64,000 nt of DNA from Sphingobacteriales bacterium. Its GTDB lineage: Bacteria > Bacteroidota > Bacteroidia > Sphingobacteriales > Sphingobacteriaceae. The stretch is from NCBI GenBank assembly GCA_004293485.1, contig RDYW01000031.1, positions 62,001 to 126,000 on the forward strand. Reading direction: 5' to 3'. Within the stretch, counting starts at the first letter, position 1. Each line of letters begins with the position of its first letter. Shown here piece by piece: positions 26,295-34,708 of the stretch. The notes below the pieces were generated by a model. It had not been told where the DNA came from, ran no database searches, and saw only the letters and a program-made list of their open reading frames with translations. The translations under genes were made by a program, and so were the position numbers.

Positions 26295-26864
26295 GTGAAA
26301 AAGCTAACCGCAATTTTATTCCTAAGCCTATTTGTTTTTAACCTTTTGGGTTTAAAACTGGTTTACTTTGTGTTGCAACAAAATGCCGATAGCCAATTTA
26401 TGGTTTTGGTAGATAACAAGCAATTTGATAGCCGAGATTTAATCGAAATAACAATACCCAACCCCATACCTTACACCAAGGCTTCGGCTAATTTTGATAG
26501 GGTTGATGGCGAGATAAATTATAAAAACAAAGTTTACAAATACGTTTACCGCAAAATATCCGAAAACTATATTCGCATTTTATGCCTGCCCGATGCTAAA
26601 AAAACAGGGCTTAAGCAAGCGCAACAAAAATTTGAACGCAACGCCAACAATGCTGGGCAAGCAACAAAATCAAACAAACAAAGCAATAGCACAGTAAAAG
26701 TAAACCTAAGCGATTTTGATTATACACAATGCCTATTTTTGTTTAAAAACAGCGAAATTAATATCCACAAAAACCTATTTCCCGATAATTTTAAATTAAA
26801 AACACAAGCACAAAAAGTAGCTTTGCTACCGCCCGAAAATATAGTAGCAAACCCTATTGTATAA
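26295..26864 (+). CDS. Hypothetical membrane-anchored protein
   Basis: A 189-residue protein with a GTG start and one N-terminal hydrophobic segment (LTAILFLSLFVFNLLGLKLVYFVL, residues 3-27). The rest is soluble, with a strand-rich region (FDRVDGEINYKNKVYKYVYRK) and an asparagine/lysine-rich low-complexity stretch around 110-140. I do not recognise a family. It is the first gene of a forward group with the following barrel protein and PAP2 lipoprotein (70-bp and 4-bp spacings), all three apparently extracytoplasmic. Confidence 0.65.
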   Translation: MKKLTAILFLSLFVFNLLGLKLVYFVLQQNADSQFMVLVDNKQFDSRDLIEITIPNPIPYTKASANFDRVDGEINYKNKVYKYVYRKISENYIRILCLPDAKKTGLKQAQQKFERNANNAGQATKSNKQSNSTVKVNLSDFDYTQCLFLFKNSEINIHKNLFPDNFKLKTQAQKVALLPPENIVANPIV

Positions 26865-26933
26865 TATATTTTTTGTGTAACACAAAGCAGGTAAAGCCTT
26901 GGCTTATACGCTGTTTTTAAATCTTAAATTTTA

Positions 26934-27869
26934 ATGAAATTTCTTAAAAAAAATAATGGCAAGCATTTGCTAATGCTTGCTATATGCGGCTTTACCATCA
27001 TCGCCGCCAAGGCACAAACCGAAACCGATGCCTTAATGATGAAGCAAAATGAACTGTGTATAGCAGGTGTTTACGCCCACAACAGCTGGTCCAATTACTG
27101 GGAAGGTACGCTAAAACGTAACAATGCAAATATAGGTAGCGTAACCTCTAACGAGTACCATTTAATGGGAAACTACGGTATAAAAAACAACTTAAACGTG
27201 ATGTTTAATGTACCTTATATTACCACCAAAGCCAGTGCAGGTACGCTAAGTGGCTTGCATGGTTTCCAAGATATTAGCTTTGCTATAAAATGGAAACCGC
27301 TATCAAAAAAAATGGGTGCGGGTAATTTGGGCGTGTTTTTGGGTACAGGTTTTAGTACCCCTTTAAGCAATTATGTGGCCGATTTTCAGCCCCTATCTAT
27401 TGGTATGGGCAGTACCAATTTTAATGGTCGCCTTACGGTTGATTATTTAGTAAAACGATTTTTTGTAACCCTAAGCAGCGCATATATACGCCGTAGCAAT
27501 ATTAAAATTGATAGAACCACCTACTTTACCGATAGGCAAATACAATCAAACCAAGTGGCAATGCCCGATATGTTGCAATTTAATTTTGGCACAGGTTACC
27601 GCTATGGCCGAACCATTGCCGAAATTTCGCTGGCTAATATGACCTCGCTAAACGGGTTTGATATGCGCCGAAACGATATGCCTTTTCCTAGCAACCGCAT
27701 GAATGCCACTATGGTGGGAGGTAATATCAAATATAATTTAGCCAAACTACCAGCCCTTACTTTGCAAGGTGGTGCTAGCCATGTAGTAGCAGGCCGCAAT
27801 TTTGGACAAAACACCAATATTAACGCTGGCTTGTTATACATTATCAATTTTAAAAAATCTAAAAACTAA
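26934..27869 (+). CDS. Outer-membrane beta-barrel protein (transporter-like)
   Basis: A 311-residue exported protein with a signal peptide (cleavage near IIAAKAQ). The mature chain has long alternating amphipathic strands (NNLNVMFNVPYITTKAS, GFQDISFAIKWKPLSK, FNGRLTVDYLVKRFFVTLSSAYIRR, FNFGTGYRYGRTIAEIS) consistent with a barrel of about 12-14 strands. It resembles the MetA/phenol-pathway type of putative outer-membrane transporters, but only by general pattern. It ends 4 bp ahead of the PAP2/haloperoxidase lipoprotein, so the two are very likely co-transcribed and may work together. Confidence 0.72.
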   Translation: MKFLKKNNGKHLLMLAICGFTIIAAKAQTETDALMMKQNELCIAGVYAHNSWSNYWEGTLKRNNANIGSVTSNEYHLMGNYGIKNNLNVMFNVPYITTKASAGTLSGLHGFQDISFAIKWKPLSKKMGAGNLGVFLGTGFSTPLSNYVADFQPLSIGMGSTNFNGRLTVDYLVKRFFVTLSSAYIRRSNIKIDRTTYFTDRQIQSNQVAMPDMLQFNFGTGYRYGRTIAEISLANMTSLNGFDMRRNDMPFPSNRMNATMVGGNIKYNLAKLPALTLQGGASHVVAGRNFGQNTNINAGLLYIINFKKSKN

Positions 27870-27873
27870 AACG

Positions 27874-29421
27874 ATGAAAAAATTTAACGCTTTTATATAT
27901 ACACTCCTTTTATTTACGGCCATATCTTGCAAAAAAGATATTATTGAACAAACCGAAGGCATAGCCGCCTTAAACCCTACCACCACCGATATAAATGCTG
28001 GCGATTGGAAAACAATTTTATTAAGCTCGGGGGCCGAAATTGCCGTACCCGCCCCATTACCCATTACTAACCCACTTTACATAGGCGAACTAAACGAAAT
28101 AAAAGGCTTGCAACAAAATATTAGTAAAGACCAGCAAAAACAAATTACTTACTGGGCAGCTGGTGGCTTATTACGTTGGAACGAAATAATGCGAGAACTG
28201 GTGGCCAAATACAACCTGCCACCTTACCAAAACGAAGATGGTACTTACCCTTTTCCGCAAGCTAACAACCCTTTTGCCTACCCACTTTTCCCTTTCTCTA
28301 ACCCGCCGTATGCGGCAAGGGCTTATGCCTATATTGCTGCTGCACAATACGATGCCTTGGTAGCTGCTTGGCATTATAAAAAAATGTACAATCGCCCAGC
28401 TCCGTACAAAAATACCACAGGCATTAATGCAATGGTTACCCCAACCGATTTACCAAGTTATCCATCCGAAGCGGCAGTAATAGCTGGCACAACAGCCGAA
28501 ATGATGAAACTATTGTTTCCTACCGAGATTGCCAATATCGAGCAAAAAGCCGCCAGCCAACAGTTAAGTATGATGAGAGCAGGTGCCGCCACCCGTAGCG
28601 ATATGCTAGCTGGCGAAGCACTTGGCCGAGCCGTAGCCCAAAAATTTATAGCCCGAGCAAGGCTTGATAAAACAGGTACTCCAGCAACAATAGGAAACCC
28701 AGATAGCTGGACAAAATTAACAGACAATGCCTTAAAATACAACTTAACGCCATGGGTGAGTTTAGAATCGCCCAAACGACCGCCCATGTTGCCCGGGTTT
28801 GGTAATGTAACGCCTATATTAATGCCTGCTAACGATTTAATTGCTTTACGCCCTGGCCCTCCGCCGGCATCTGGTAGCGCACAATTAAGCAAAGAAACAC
28901 AAGAAATATATGATTTTGTGAAAAACCCAAGTCGCGAAAATATTAGAATTGCACATTTTTGGGCCGATGGTGTGGGCACTTACTCGCCCCCAGGCCACTG
29001 GAACGCTATTGCCGCCAAAGATTTTATAGCCCAAAACCTTAGCGAAGTAAAATGGAGCCGTAATATGGCTTTGTTAAATTTATGTATGATGGATGCTGCC
29101 ATTATCACATGGGATACCAAATATTTTTATTTTAACGCTCGCCCTTGCCAAGTAAACCCTGCTATAAAAACATTTACTGGTACGCCAAATTTCCCAGCTT
29201 ATATATCAGGTCATTCCACATTTAGTGCCGCGGCGGCAACGGTTTTGGGTTATTTAACTCCTGCCCGAGCAGCCGATTATAACAATATGGCCAACGAAGC
29301 TTCACGATCACGTTTAGTAGCTGGCATACATTTCCGTAGCGATTGTGAGGAAGGGTTAAAGGTTGGAAAAAAAGTAGGCGATTATTTTGTAGCCCGAGGT
29401 AAAACCGACGGTGCGCAATAG
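27874..29421 (+). CDS. PAP2/vanadium-haloperoxidase-superfamily lipoprotein
   Basis: A 515-residue lipoprotein from the ATG at 27874; the signal peptide ends in lipobox TAISC. An in-frame Met at 27802 lies inside the preceding gene and lacks a signal peptide, so I reject it. The C-terminal third has the PAP2/vanadium haloperoxidase active-site order: a KYFYFNARPCQ segment, then PAYISGHSTFSAAA (SGH motif) and SRLVAGIHFRSDCEEG (R, H and D). The family includes phosphatases and haloperoxidases; this is the large Bacteroidota type related to chloroperoxidase. The substrate is unknown. A hairpin terminator follows. Confidence 0.85.
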   Translation: MKKFNAFIYTLLLFTAISCKKDIIEQTEGIAALNPTTTDINAGDWKTILLSSGAEIAVPAPLPITNPLYIGELNEIKGLQQNISKDQQKQITYWAAGGLLRWNEIMRELVAKYNLPPYQNEDGTYPFPQANNPFAYPLFPFSNPPYAARAYAYIAAAQYDALVAAWHYKKMYNRPAPYKNTTGINAMVTPTDLPSYPSEAAVIAGTTAEMMKLLFPTEIANIEQKAASQQLSMMRAGAATRSDMLAGEALGRAVAQKFIARARLDKTGTPATIGNPDSWTKLTDNALKYNLTPWVSLESPKRPPMLPGFGNVTPILMPANDLIALRPGPPPASGSAQLSKETQEIYDFVKNPSRENIRIAHFWADGVGTYSPPGHWNAIAAKDFIAQNLSEVKWSRNMALLNLCMMDAAIITWDTKYFYFNARPCQVNPAIKTFTGTPNFPAYISGHSTFSAAAATVLGYLTPARAADYNNMANEASRSRLVAGIHFRSDCEEGLKVGKKVGDYFVARGKTDGAQ

Positions 29422-29431
29422 AACACTTTTT

Positions 29432-29474
29432 AAAATGCGGTGTTACCTTGCATTAAAAGCACACACCGCATTTT
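29432..29474 (+). terminator. Terminator-like hairpin after the PAP2 gene
   Basis: A perfect 12-bp stem: AAAATGCGGTGT (29432-29443) pairs with ACACCGCATTTT (29463-29474) around a 19-nt loop, 11 bp after the PAP2 stop. The T-run is within the stem, so it is less canonical than the typA terminator. Confidence 0.65.
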
Positions 29475-29682
29475 GAAATTTTATGGTACAAATAGCTCTC
29501 TTCAATAAAATATAAAATTTTTAAAACTAATTTAGTTTGTAGTTTTATTTATCAAAAGCTAACATTTGGTTCGCACAATTAAGAAAAATAGTTGCTTTAT
29601 TGTTTCCTTTTAAGATATTTTGATTAAAATTGAACTCTTAGAGTTTCTAATACAAATTATACTAAATATCTTAACATTACAG

Positions 29683-31056
29683 ATGAAAACTTTGGCCGAT
29701 AATTTTTTAGATACAACTGGGGTTAAAGCATTTGATTTAAACCACCGAAAAATTATAAATAACAATATTGGCAAATATGATATTGCAGTAAAACGTGGTC
29801 TATCAAGGCTTGATAACCTCGAACACGTAAAAAAGAAAGCCCACGTAATAAAGTGGAAAGTGATAGAAAATTTAGACAAGTATTTGCCCGAGTTTGAAGC
29901 AAATTTTATGAAACGGGGCGGAAAAGTTATTTGGGCAAATAACAGCCAAGAAGCCAACCAAGCAATTTTAGAAATCACAAAAAAAGCAAATGCTAAAACA
30001 GTAATTAAATCTAAATCAATGGTTACCGAAGAAATTCATTTAAACGAATTTTTAGAAAACCATAAAATCGAATCGTTAGAGTCGGACTTGGGCGAATACA
30101 TAGTGCAATTATTGGGGCAAAAACCCTACCACATTGTTACGCCTGCCATGCACCTAAGTAAAGATGATATAGCCAAACTTTTTAATCAAAAATTTGGCAC
30201 CCCTATTGATGCTACTCCGCAACAGCTTACCCTTAAAGCTAGAGAGTTGCTACGCGATAAATACCTAAGTGCCGATGTAGGCATAACTGGTGCAAACTTT
30301 TTAATAGCCGATACGGGCGGCGTGTGCATTACCGAAAACGAAGGAAATGCCCGCTTAACCACCACTTTCCCCAAAATACATATTGCCATAGTAGGTATCG
30401 AAAAAATTATACCTACAACTGCAGATTTAGATTTGTTTTGGCCAATGTTAGCAACCCATGGTACAGGGCAAAACTTAACGGTTTACAATACCATATGCAA
30501 TGGGCCAAGGCAAGCCAACGAAACCGACGGCCCCGAGGAAATGTATGTAATTTTGTTAGACAATGGGCGTAGCGATTTATTAGCTCAAAAAGACCAACGT
30601 CAGGGCTTATATTGCATACGCTGTGGTGCTTGCCTTAATGCATGCCCTATTTATAAAAACATTGGTGGCCATAGCTACGAAACTACCTATAGTGGCCCCA
30701 TAGGTTCTATTATTACGCCACACTTAAAAGGTATCGATAACTTTAAGCACCTTAGCTACGCATCAAGCCTTTGTGGAAAATGTAGCGAAGTATGCCCTGT
30801 TAAAATTGATATTCATAAAATGTTATTGCTTAATAGGAGAGATGCGGTTAAAAAAAACTTCACTTCACATACCGAAAAAATAGGGTGGTATGTAGCTTCT
30901 AAGGCACTAAATAATCGTAAATGGATGGATTATTTTAGCGGTAAAACCAAAAATTTTTTCATTAAATATTTATTTAAAAAAACTTGGGGCAAAAAAAGAA
31001 GTTTGCCCAAAATAGCCGACAAATCTTTTAGTAAGCAATGGAAAGAAGGTAAATAA
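29683..31056 (+). CDS. lutB: LutB-like iron-sulfur lactate-utilisation protein
   Basis: A 457-residue LUD-domain/4Fe-4S protein from the ATG at 29683 (a TTG at 29620 gives a non-family N-terminal extension). Residues about 65-290 form the LUD domain (SKSMVTEEIHLNEFLE, DVGITGANFLIADTGGVCITENEGN). Two cluster motifs follow, CIRCGACLNACP and CGKCSEVCP. LutB acts with LutA and LutC to oxidise L-lactate in studied bacteria. Neither LutA nor LutC is adjacent here: a 512-bp gap and nuoF follow, and PAP2 precedes. It may partner with distant copies. Confidence 0.9.
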   Translation: MKTLADNFLDTTGVKAFDLNHRKIINNNIGKYDIAVKRGLSRLDNLEHVKKKAHVIKWKVIENLDKYLPEFEANFMKRGGKVIWANNSQEANQAILEITKKANAKTVIKSKSMVTEEIHLNEFLENHKIESLESDLGEYIVQLLGQKPYHIVTPAMHLSKDDIAKLFNQKFGTPIDATPQQLTLKARELLRDKYLSADVGITGANFLIADTGGVCITENEGNARLTTTFPKIHIAIVGIEKIIPTTADLDLFWPMLATHGTGQNLTVYNTICNGPRQANETDGPEEMYVILLDNGRSDLLAQKDQRQGLYCIRCGACLNACPIYKNIGGHSYETTYSGPIGSIITPHLKGIDNFKHLSYASSLCGKCSEVCPVKIDIHKMLLLNRRDAVKKNFTSHTEKIGWYVASKALNNRKWMDYFSGKTKNFFIKYLFKKTWGKKRSLPKIADKSFSKQWKEGK

Positions 31057-31568
31057 ACACAAAAGCCTTTTTGCTTCATCCATTTTAGTTTATTTAGTAA
31101 AGCATTATCCGAACTTTAAAATATTAATATAGTTTTTTTCTTAAAAACTAATAAAAAGGATAAACTAATTAGAGCCAAATATAGTAGTAACTTCAAACAG
31201 TTAAAGGGTTTATATATAAAAACGTATTTACTGTTGCCAAAGCACCAAAGCTACCGCTACTTGTATTAATAAAATGCAATATTTAATTGGGGGCTACTGT
31301 TGCCTCTCCAGTTATACCTACACCAAGCAGCTATCTAACCACTACACATGTTAAAAATAAAGCTTCACTCATCATTAAGAATTGTTCTAAATTAGATTAT
31401 TGCTCCAAGCATAAATAATTTGTTAATAAATTGCGACTTTGTTTTAAAATCATAAAAATCATTTAACATTATAAAAACAACTACTTATTTAAAATAGATG
31501 AGCAATATTAAAGCAATAAACCTACCTTCCATTAAAAATTTAACACAAGCCAGCAAAGCATAAAAAAT
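31057..31568. other. 512-bp intergenic region ahead of nuoF, nothing recognised
   Basis: AT-rich spacer with many short frames. I see no NuoE-like ORF, so nuoE is not upstream of nuoF here. The promoter of the nuo operon should lie in its right part, but I found no clear TAnnTTTG box. Confidence 0.5.
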
Positions 31569-32924
31569 ATGGGACGCAAATTATTATTAGAACATATAAA
31601 CGTACCCGGCATAAATACTTTGGCCGTTTATAAAGAAAAAGGCGGTTACCGAGCGGTAGAAAAAGCGTTAAAAACAATGAGTACCGATGATGTTGTGGAG
31701 GAAGTAAAAAAATCGGGTTTGCGTGGCCGTGGTGGTGCAGGTTTCCCTACCGGGATGAAGTGGAGCTTTTTAGCCAAGCCCGAAGGTGTAGCCCGCTACT
31801 TAGTTTGCAACGCAGATGAAAGCGAACCTGGTACTTTTAAAGACCGTTATTTAATGACGCACATTCCTCACGCCTTAATTGAGGGAATGATTGTAGGCAG
31901 CTATGCCTTAGGCGCAAACGTAAGCTATATATATGTACGTGGCGAAATGATGCCACAAATTAGAATTTTAGAAAAAGCCATTGCCGAAGCAAAAGCAGCT
32001 GGCTATTTGGGTAAAAATATTTTAGGTACAGGTTACGATTTAGAACTGTACGTACAACCCGGCGGCGGTGCTTATATATGTGGCGAAGAAACCGCTTTGT
32101 TAGAATCGCTAGAAGGTAAACGTGGCAATCCACGTATTAAACCTCCTTTTCCAGCTATTGCTGGATTGTATGGTTGCCCAACGGTGGTAAATAATGTAGA
32201 ATCTATTGCTGCCGTAGTACCCATTATTAACAACGGTGGCGACGAATATGCCAAAACAGGCATTGGTCGCTCCACAGGTACAAAACTAATTTCGGCATCG
32301 GGTAATATCAATAAACCAGGCGTTTACGAAATTGAGTTAGGCATAACCGTAGAAGATTTTATTTATAGTGATGAATATTGCGGCGGCATAGCCAAAGGAA
32401 AAAGACTAAAAGCGGTGGTTGCTGGTGGTTCATCGGTACCGGTTTTACCCGCCAACTTAATTTTAAATACCGTAAACGGCGAAAAACGTTTAATGAGCTA
32501 CGAAAGCCTTGCCGACGGTGGTTTTGTAAGTGGTACAATGTTAGGTTCGGGAGGTTTTGTGGTGTACGATGAAGACCAATGTATGGTGCGCAATACTTGG
32601 AATTTTGCCCGTTTTTACCACCACGAAAGTTGTGGCCAATGTTCGCCTTGCCGCGAGGGTACAGGCTGGATGGAAAAAGTTTTACACCGTTTAGAGTACG
32701 GCCACGGCAAAATGAGCGATATGGATTTATTGGTTGATGTTTCTAAAAAAATAGAAGGAAACACCATTTGCCCATTGGGCGATGCCGCAGCTTGGCCAGT
32801 AGCAAGTGCCATACGTCATTTTAGAGAAGAGTTTGAGTATCACGTACAACAACCTGTTTTAGCATTAACGCAAAACTTTGGGATTGGGAAGTATGCGGAT
32901 GCGTTGCCGGAGTTGGTTAGTTAA
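31569..32924 (+). CDS. nuoF: NADH:quinone oxidoreductase subunit F
   Basis: A 451-residue peripheral-arm subunit that binds NADH, FMN and the N3 4Fe-4S cluster. Features are [17 protein letters not shown] (NADH/FMN loop), [26 protein letters not shown], and the C-terminal cluster [12 protein letters not shown] followed by [10 protein letters not shown]. It opens the nuo operon, with no nuoE next to it. The next operon gene, nuoG, is displaced about 1.8 kb downstream by inserted cargo genes. Confidence 0.97.
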   Translation: MGRKLLLEHINVPGINTLAVYKEKGGYRAVEKALKTMSTDDVVEEVKKSGLRGRGGAGFPTGMKWSFLAKPEGVARYLVCNADESEPGTFKDRYLMTHIPHALIEGMIVGSYALGANVSYIYVRGEMMPQIRILEKAIAEAKAAGYLGKNILGTGYDLELYVQPGGGAYICGEETALLESLEGKRGNPRIKPPFPAIAGLYGCPTVVNNVESIAAVVPIINNGGDEYAKTGIGRSTGTKLISASGNINKPGVYEIELGITVEDFIYSDEYCGGIAKGKRLKAVVAGGSSVPVLPANLILNTVNGEKRLMSYESLADGGFVSGTMLGSGGFVVYDEDQCMVRNTWNFARFYHHESCGQCSPCREGTGWMEKVLHRLEYGHGKMSDMDLLVDVSKKIEGNTICPLGDAAAWPVASAIRHFREEFEYHVQQPVLALTQNFGIGKYADALPELVS

Positions 32925-32959
32925 GTTAAAATATATAAGATAAACAGTTTAATTTGTAT

Positions 32960-33406
32960 ATGCCTGCAATACTCGAAACTCTTGTTAAATTAATAACCAT
33001 TGCAGGTATTGTTATAGCTGTTTTTACATATCTTAAAAACACTAAATTATCCCAAGCAAAATGGTTAAGCGAGTTGTTCGAAAAGTTTTATGAAAAAGAA
33101 ACGTATAAAGAAGTACGACTTTTAATAGATTATAAAACAGCACAATACCAAAATTTAATAAACAGTATTAAGGCAGATACCGAACCCGAATTACAAGAAA
33201 AATTAGTTGATTACCTAAATTTTTTCGAATTTATCTCAACGCTAAATGTAGAAAAGCAATTAAGCTTAAGGCAAATAAATTTAGTGTTTGGTTATTACAT
33301 TAACGCAATCAGCCAAAGCGAAGAAATAATGGATTTTATAAAAAAATCGGGCTTTCAAAATTTACCAGACTTGATTAGAAGTATGAATAATTTAAGGAGT
33401 AATTAA
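32960..33406 (+). CDS. Hypothetical single-pass membrane protein in nuo cargo
   Basis: A 148-residue protein from the ATG at 32960 (a TTG two codons earlier is also in frame). Residues about 5-25 are hydrophobic (LETLVKLITIAGIVIAVFTY), giving an N-terminal membrane anchor, followed by a helix-rich acidic cytoplasmic part (KFYEKETYKEVRLLIDY, LQEKLVDYLNFFEFI). It resembles DUF4760-type proteins in layout, but I do not assign a family. It begins 35 bp after nuoF and ends 2 bp before the next cargo gene, so both are likely co-transcribed with nuoF. Confidence 0.6.
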   Translation: MPAILETLVKLITIAGIVIAVFTYLKNTKLSQAKWLSELFEKFYEKETYKEVRLLIDYKTAQYQNLINSIKADTEPELQEKLVDYLNFFEFISTLNVEKQLSLRQINLVFGYYINAISQSEEIMDFIKKSGFQNLPDLIRSMNNLRSN

Positions 33407-33408
33407 TT

Positions 33409-33810
33409 ATGGAGCATTTATTTGTTTATGGCACCTTATTAAATCATTTTAAACACGATACTTTATTATCTATTGAAAAGTTTTTAAAATTTAAAAGCAA
33501 TGGATACTTAAAAGGTAAACTATACGATTTGGGCGAATACCCAGCTGTTGTAGAGGATGCTGACACGTTAGAAAAAGTAAAGGGAGAAGTATATTTAATT
33601 AATAATCCTGAAAAGGTATTTAATATTTTAGATGAATACGAGGGTGTTAATGATGTTGAAGCCGAATACAAGAGAAAAAAAAAGGTAGTAACACTAAACG
33701 AGGGAAAAAACATTAAAAGTTGGGTTTATGTGTATAAAAAACAAATTGAACCTAATTTAAAAAAGATTGTGGGTGGCGATTATGTTAGTTTTATGAAGAA
33801 TAAAATATAA
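33409..33810 (+). CDS. Gamma-glutamylcyclotransferase (AIG2-like) family protein
   Basis: A 133-residue GGCT-fold protein. The signature FVYGTLL near the N-terminus is followed by GKLYDLGEYPAVV, then VKGEVYLI, and LDEYEGV in which the glutamate is the catalytic residue in this fold. Typical members cleave gamma-glutamyl amide bonds, releasing 5-oxoproline, but small members can have other substrates. It is one of the cargo genes between nuoF and nuoG, starting 2 bp after the membrane protein gene, and has no evident connection to complex I. Confidence 0.82.
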   Translation: MEHLFVYGTLLNHFKHDTLLSIEKFLKFKSNGYLKGKLYDLGEYPAVVEDADTLEKVKGEVYLINNPEKVFNILDEYEGVNDVEAEYKRKKKVVTLNEGKNIKSWVYVYKKQIEPNLKKIVGGDYVSFMKNKI

Positions 33811-33840
33811 AAAAATTGCGATTTAAAGTTTTTATAAAAT

Positions 33841-34002
33841 ATGGAGAACATTAAAAATACAGAAACTGCAATTAAAGATTTTGAGGCCGTACAGTTTATG
33901 AGGTATGAGCGTGATAAAATAAGCAATGATGTTAAGGATATGGATTTTGAACAAATAAAAAAGTATTTAAAAAAAGAAGTGCCGAGTTTCAAAGTCAAAT
34001 AA
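33841..34002 (+). CDS. 53-residue antitoxin-like small protein
   Basis: A short ORF with an ATG 30 bp after the GGCT-fold gene. The predicted product has residues FEAVQFMRYERDKIS and DMDFEQIKKYLKKE, which match my recollection of small Bacteroidota proteins (about 55-70 residues) encoded next to RelE-type toxins. No toxin gene adjoins it here, so it may be an orphan antitoxin or the remnant of a module. The assignment rests on pattern memory only. Confidence 0.5.
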   Translation: MENIKNTETAIKDFEAVQFMRYERDKISNDVKDMDFEQIKKYLKKEVPSFKVK

Positions 34003-34023
34003 AATAGTTGTAATTTTAAAATA

Positions 34024-34048
34024 ATGGTATCACAATTTGTGACACCAT
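34024..34048. repeat. 25-bp palindrome 1
   Basis: Imperfect palindrome centred at 34036, 11 of 12 pairs match. Core TCACAATTTGTGA. It lies in the noncoding gap ahead of the broken ORF6N gene and shares its core with palindromes 2 and 3. Confidence 0.85.
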
Positions 34049-34124
34049 CAAAACATTTAAAGCGATAAATAAAAACTAGCAATAAAAATGATTGCTGTTG
34101 TTTTTGAACAAAAAAATTAAAAAA

Positions 34125-34153
34125 TTCTAAGGTCACAAATTGCAACCTTAGAA
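34125..34153. repeat. 29-bp palindrome 2
   Basis: Imperfect palindrome centred at 34139, 12 of 14 pairs match. Outer arms TTCTAAGGT and ACCTTAGAA are identical to those of palindrome 3; overall 26 of 29 bases agree with that copy. It lies about 90 bp upstream of the ORF6N domain. Confidence 0.88.
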
Positions 34154-34179
34154 TAAAAATGTTTTAAACAATGGATTAA

Positions 34180-34694
34180 GATATATCTATAATCCCGAAT
34201 GAGATAATTATTAATAAAATTTATCTGTTTAGAGGAGTTAAGGTAATGATGGATGTAGATTTAGCTGAAATATTTGGTGTTGAAACTAAACATCTTAAAG
34301 AGCAAGTTAGAAGAAATATAAATCGTTTTCCCGAGCATTTTATGTTTGAGTTAACAAAAGAAGAAAATGAAGTTCTAAGGTCGCAATTTGCGACCTTAGA
34401 AACTGGAAAATATTCGAAATACCTACCATTTGCATTTAGCGAACACGGTATTTTGCAAAGTCAAACGTTTTAAAAAGTACAAGAGCGGTTGAAGTGAGTA
34501 TTAAAATTATAGATGTGTTTGTGCAACTTAGAACAATGGTTTTAAGTAACACACAACTACGTTTAGAAATAGAAAAAATAAAGAAAAAAGTAGATAATCA
34601 AGATAAAAACATTGAAGTTATTTTCAAATATTTTGATGAATTGTTAGAACAAAAACAAAAGCCGAGGCAACAAATAGGGTATAAAAATTTCTGA
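34180..34694 (+). pseudogene. ORF6N-domain protein, broken
   Basis: An ORF6N DNA-binding-domain gene with damage. Frame one (from about 34180) reads IIPNEIIINKIYLFRGVK, then VDLAEIFGVETKHLKEQVRRNINRFPEHFMFEL, the family core, followed by SKYLPFAFSEHGIL. A TAA at 34177-34179 cuts the presumed start, and a frameshift near 34455 ends the frame at 34473. Frame two (34464-34694) continues NVLKSTRAVEVSIKIIDVFVQLR and a coiled segment to a QQIGYKNF end. Combined, the two parts make a complete ORF6N protein of about 170 residues. The short internal ORFs at 34246 and 34494 could still be translated. Such proteins are phage-linked regulators; this one interrupts the nuo operon. Confidence 0.82.
34373..34401. 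repeat. 29-bp perfect palindrome 3, inside the ORF6N coding sequence
   Basis: A perfect palindrome, 14 of 14 pairs around a central T at 34387, core GGTCGCAATTTGCGACC. It encodes LRSQFATLE within the ORF6N protein. Palindrome 2 is a diverged copy 248 bp upstream. Confidence 0.92.
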
Positions 34695-34708
34695 TAAGAA
34701 ATAATATA

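Noticed and set aside
27802-27873. ATG at 27802 for the PAP2 gene
   Set aside because: It overlaps the barrel gene and would remove the lipoprotein signal; the ATG at 27874 gives a lipobox.
29620-29682. TTG start for lutB
   Set aside because: It adds residues not seen in the family; the ATG at 29683 matches the usual N-terminus.
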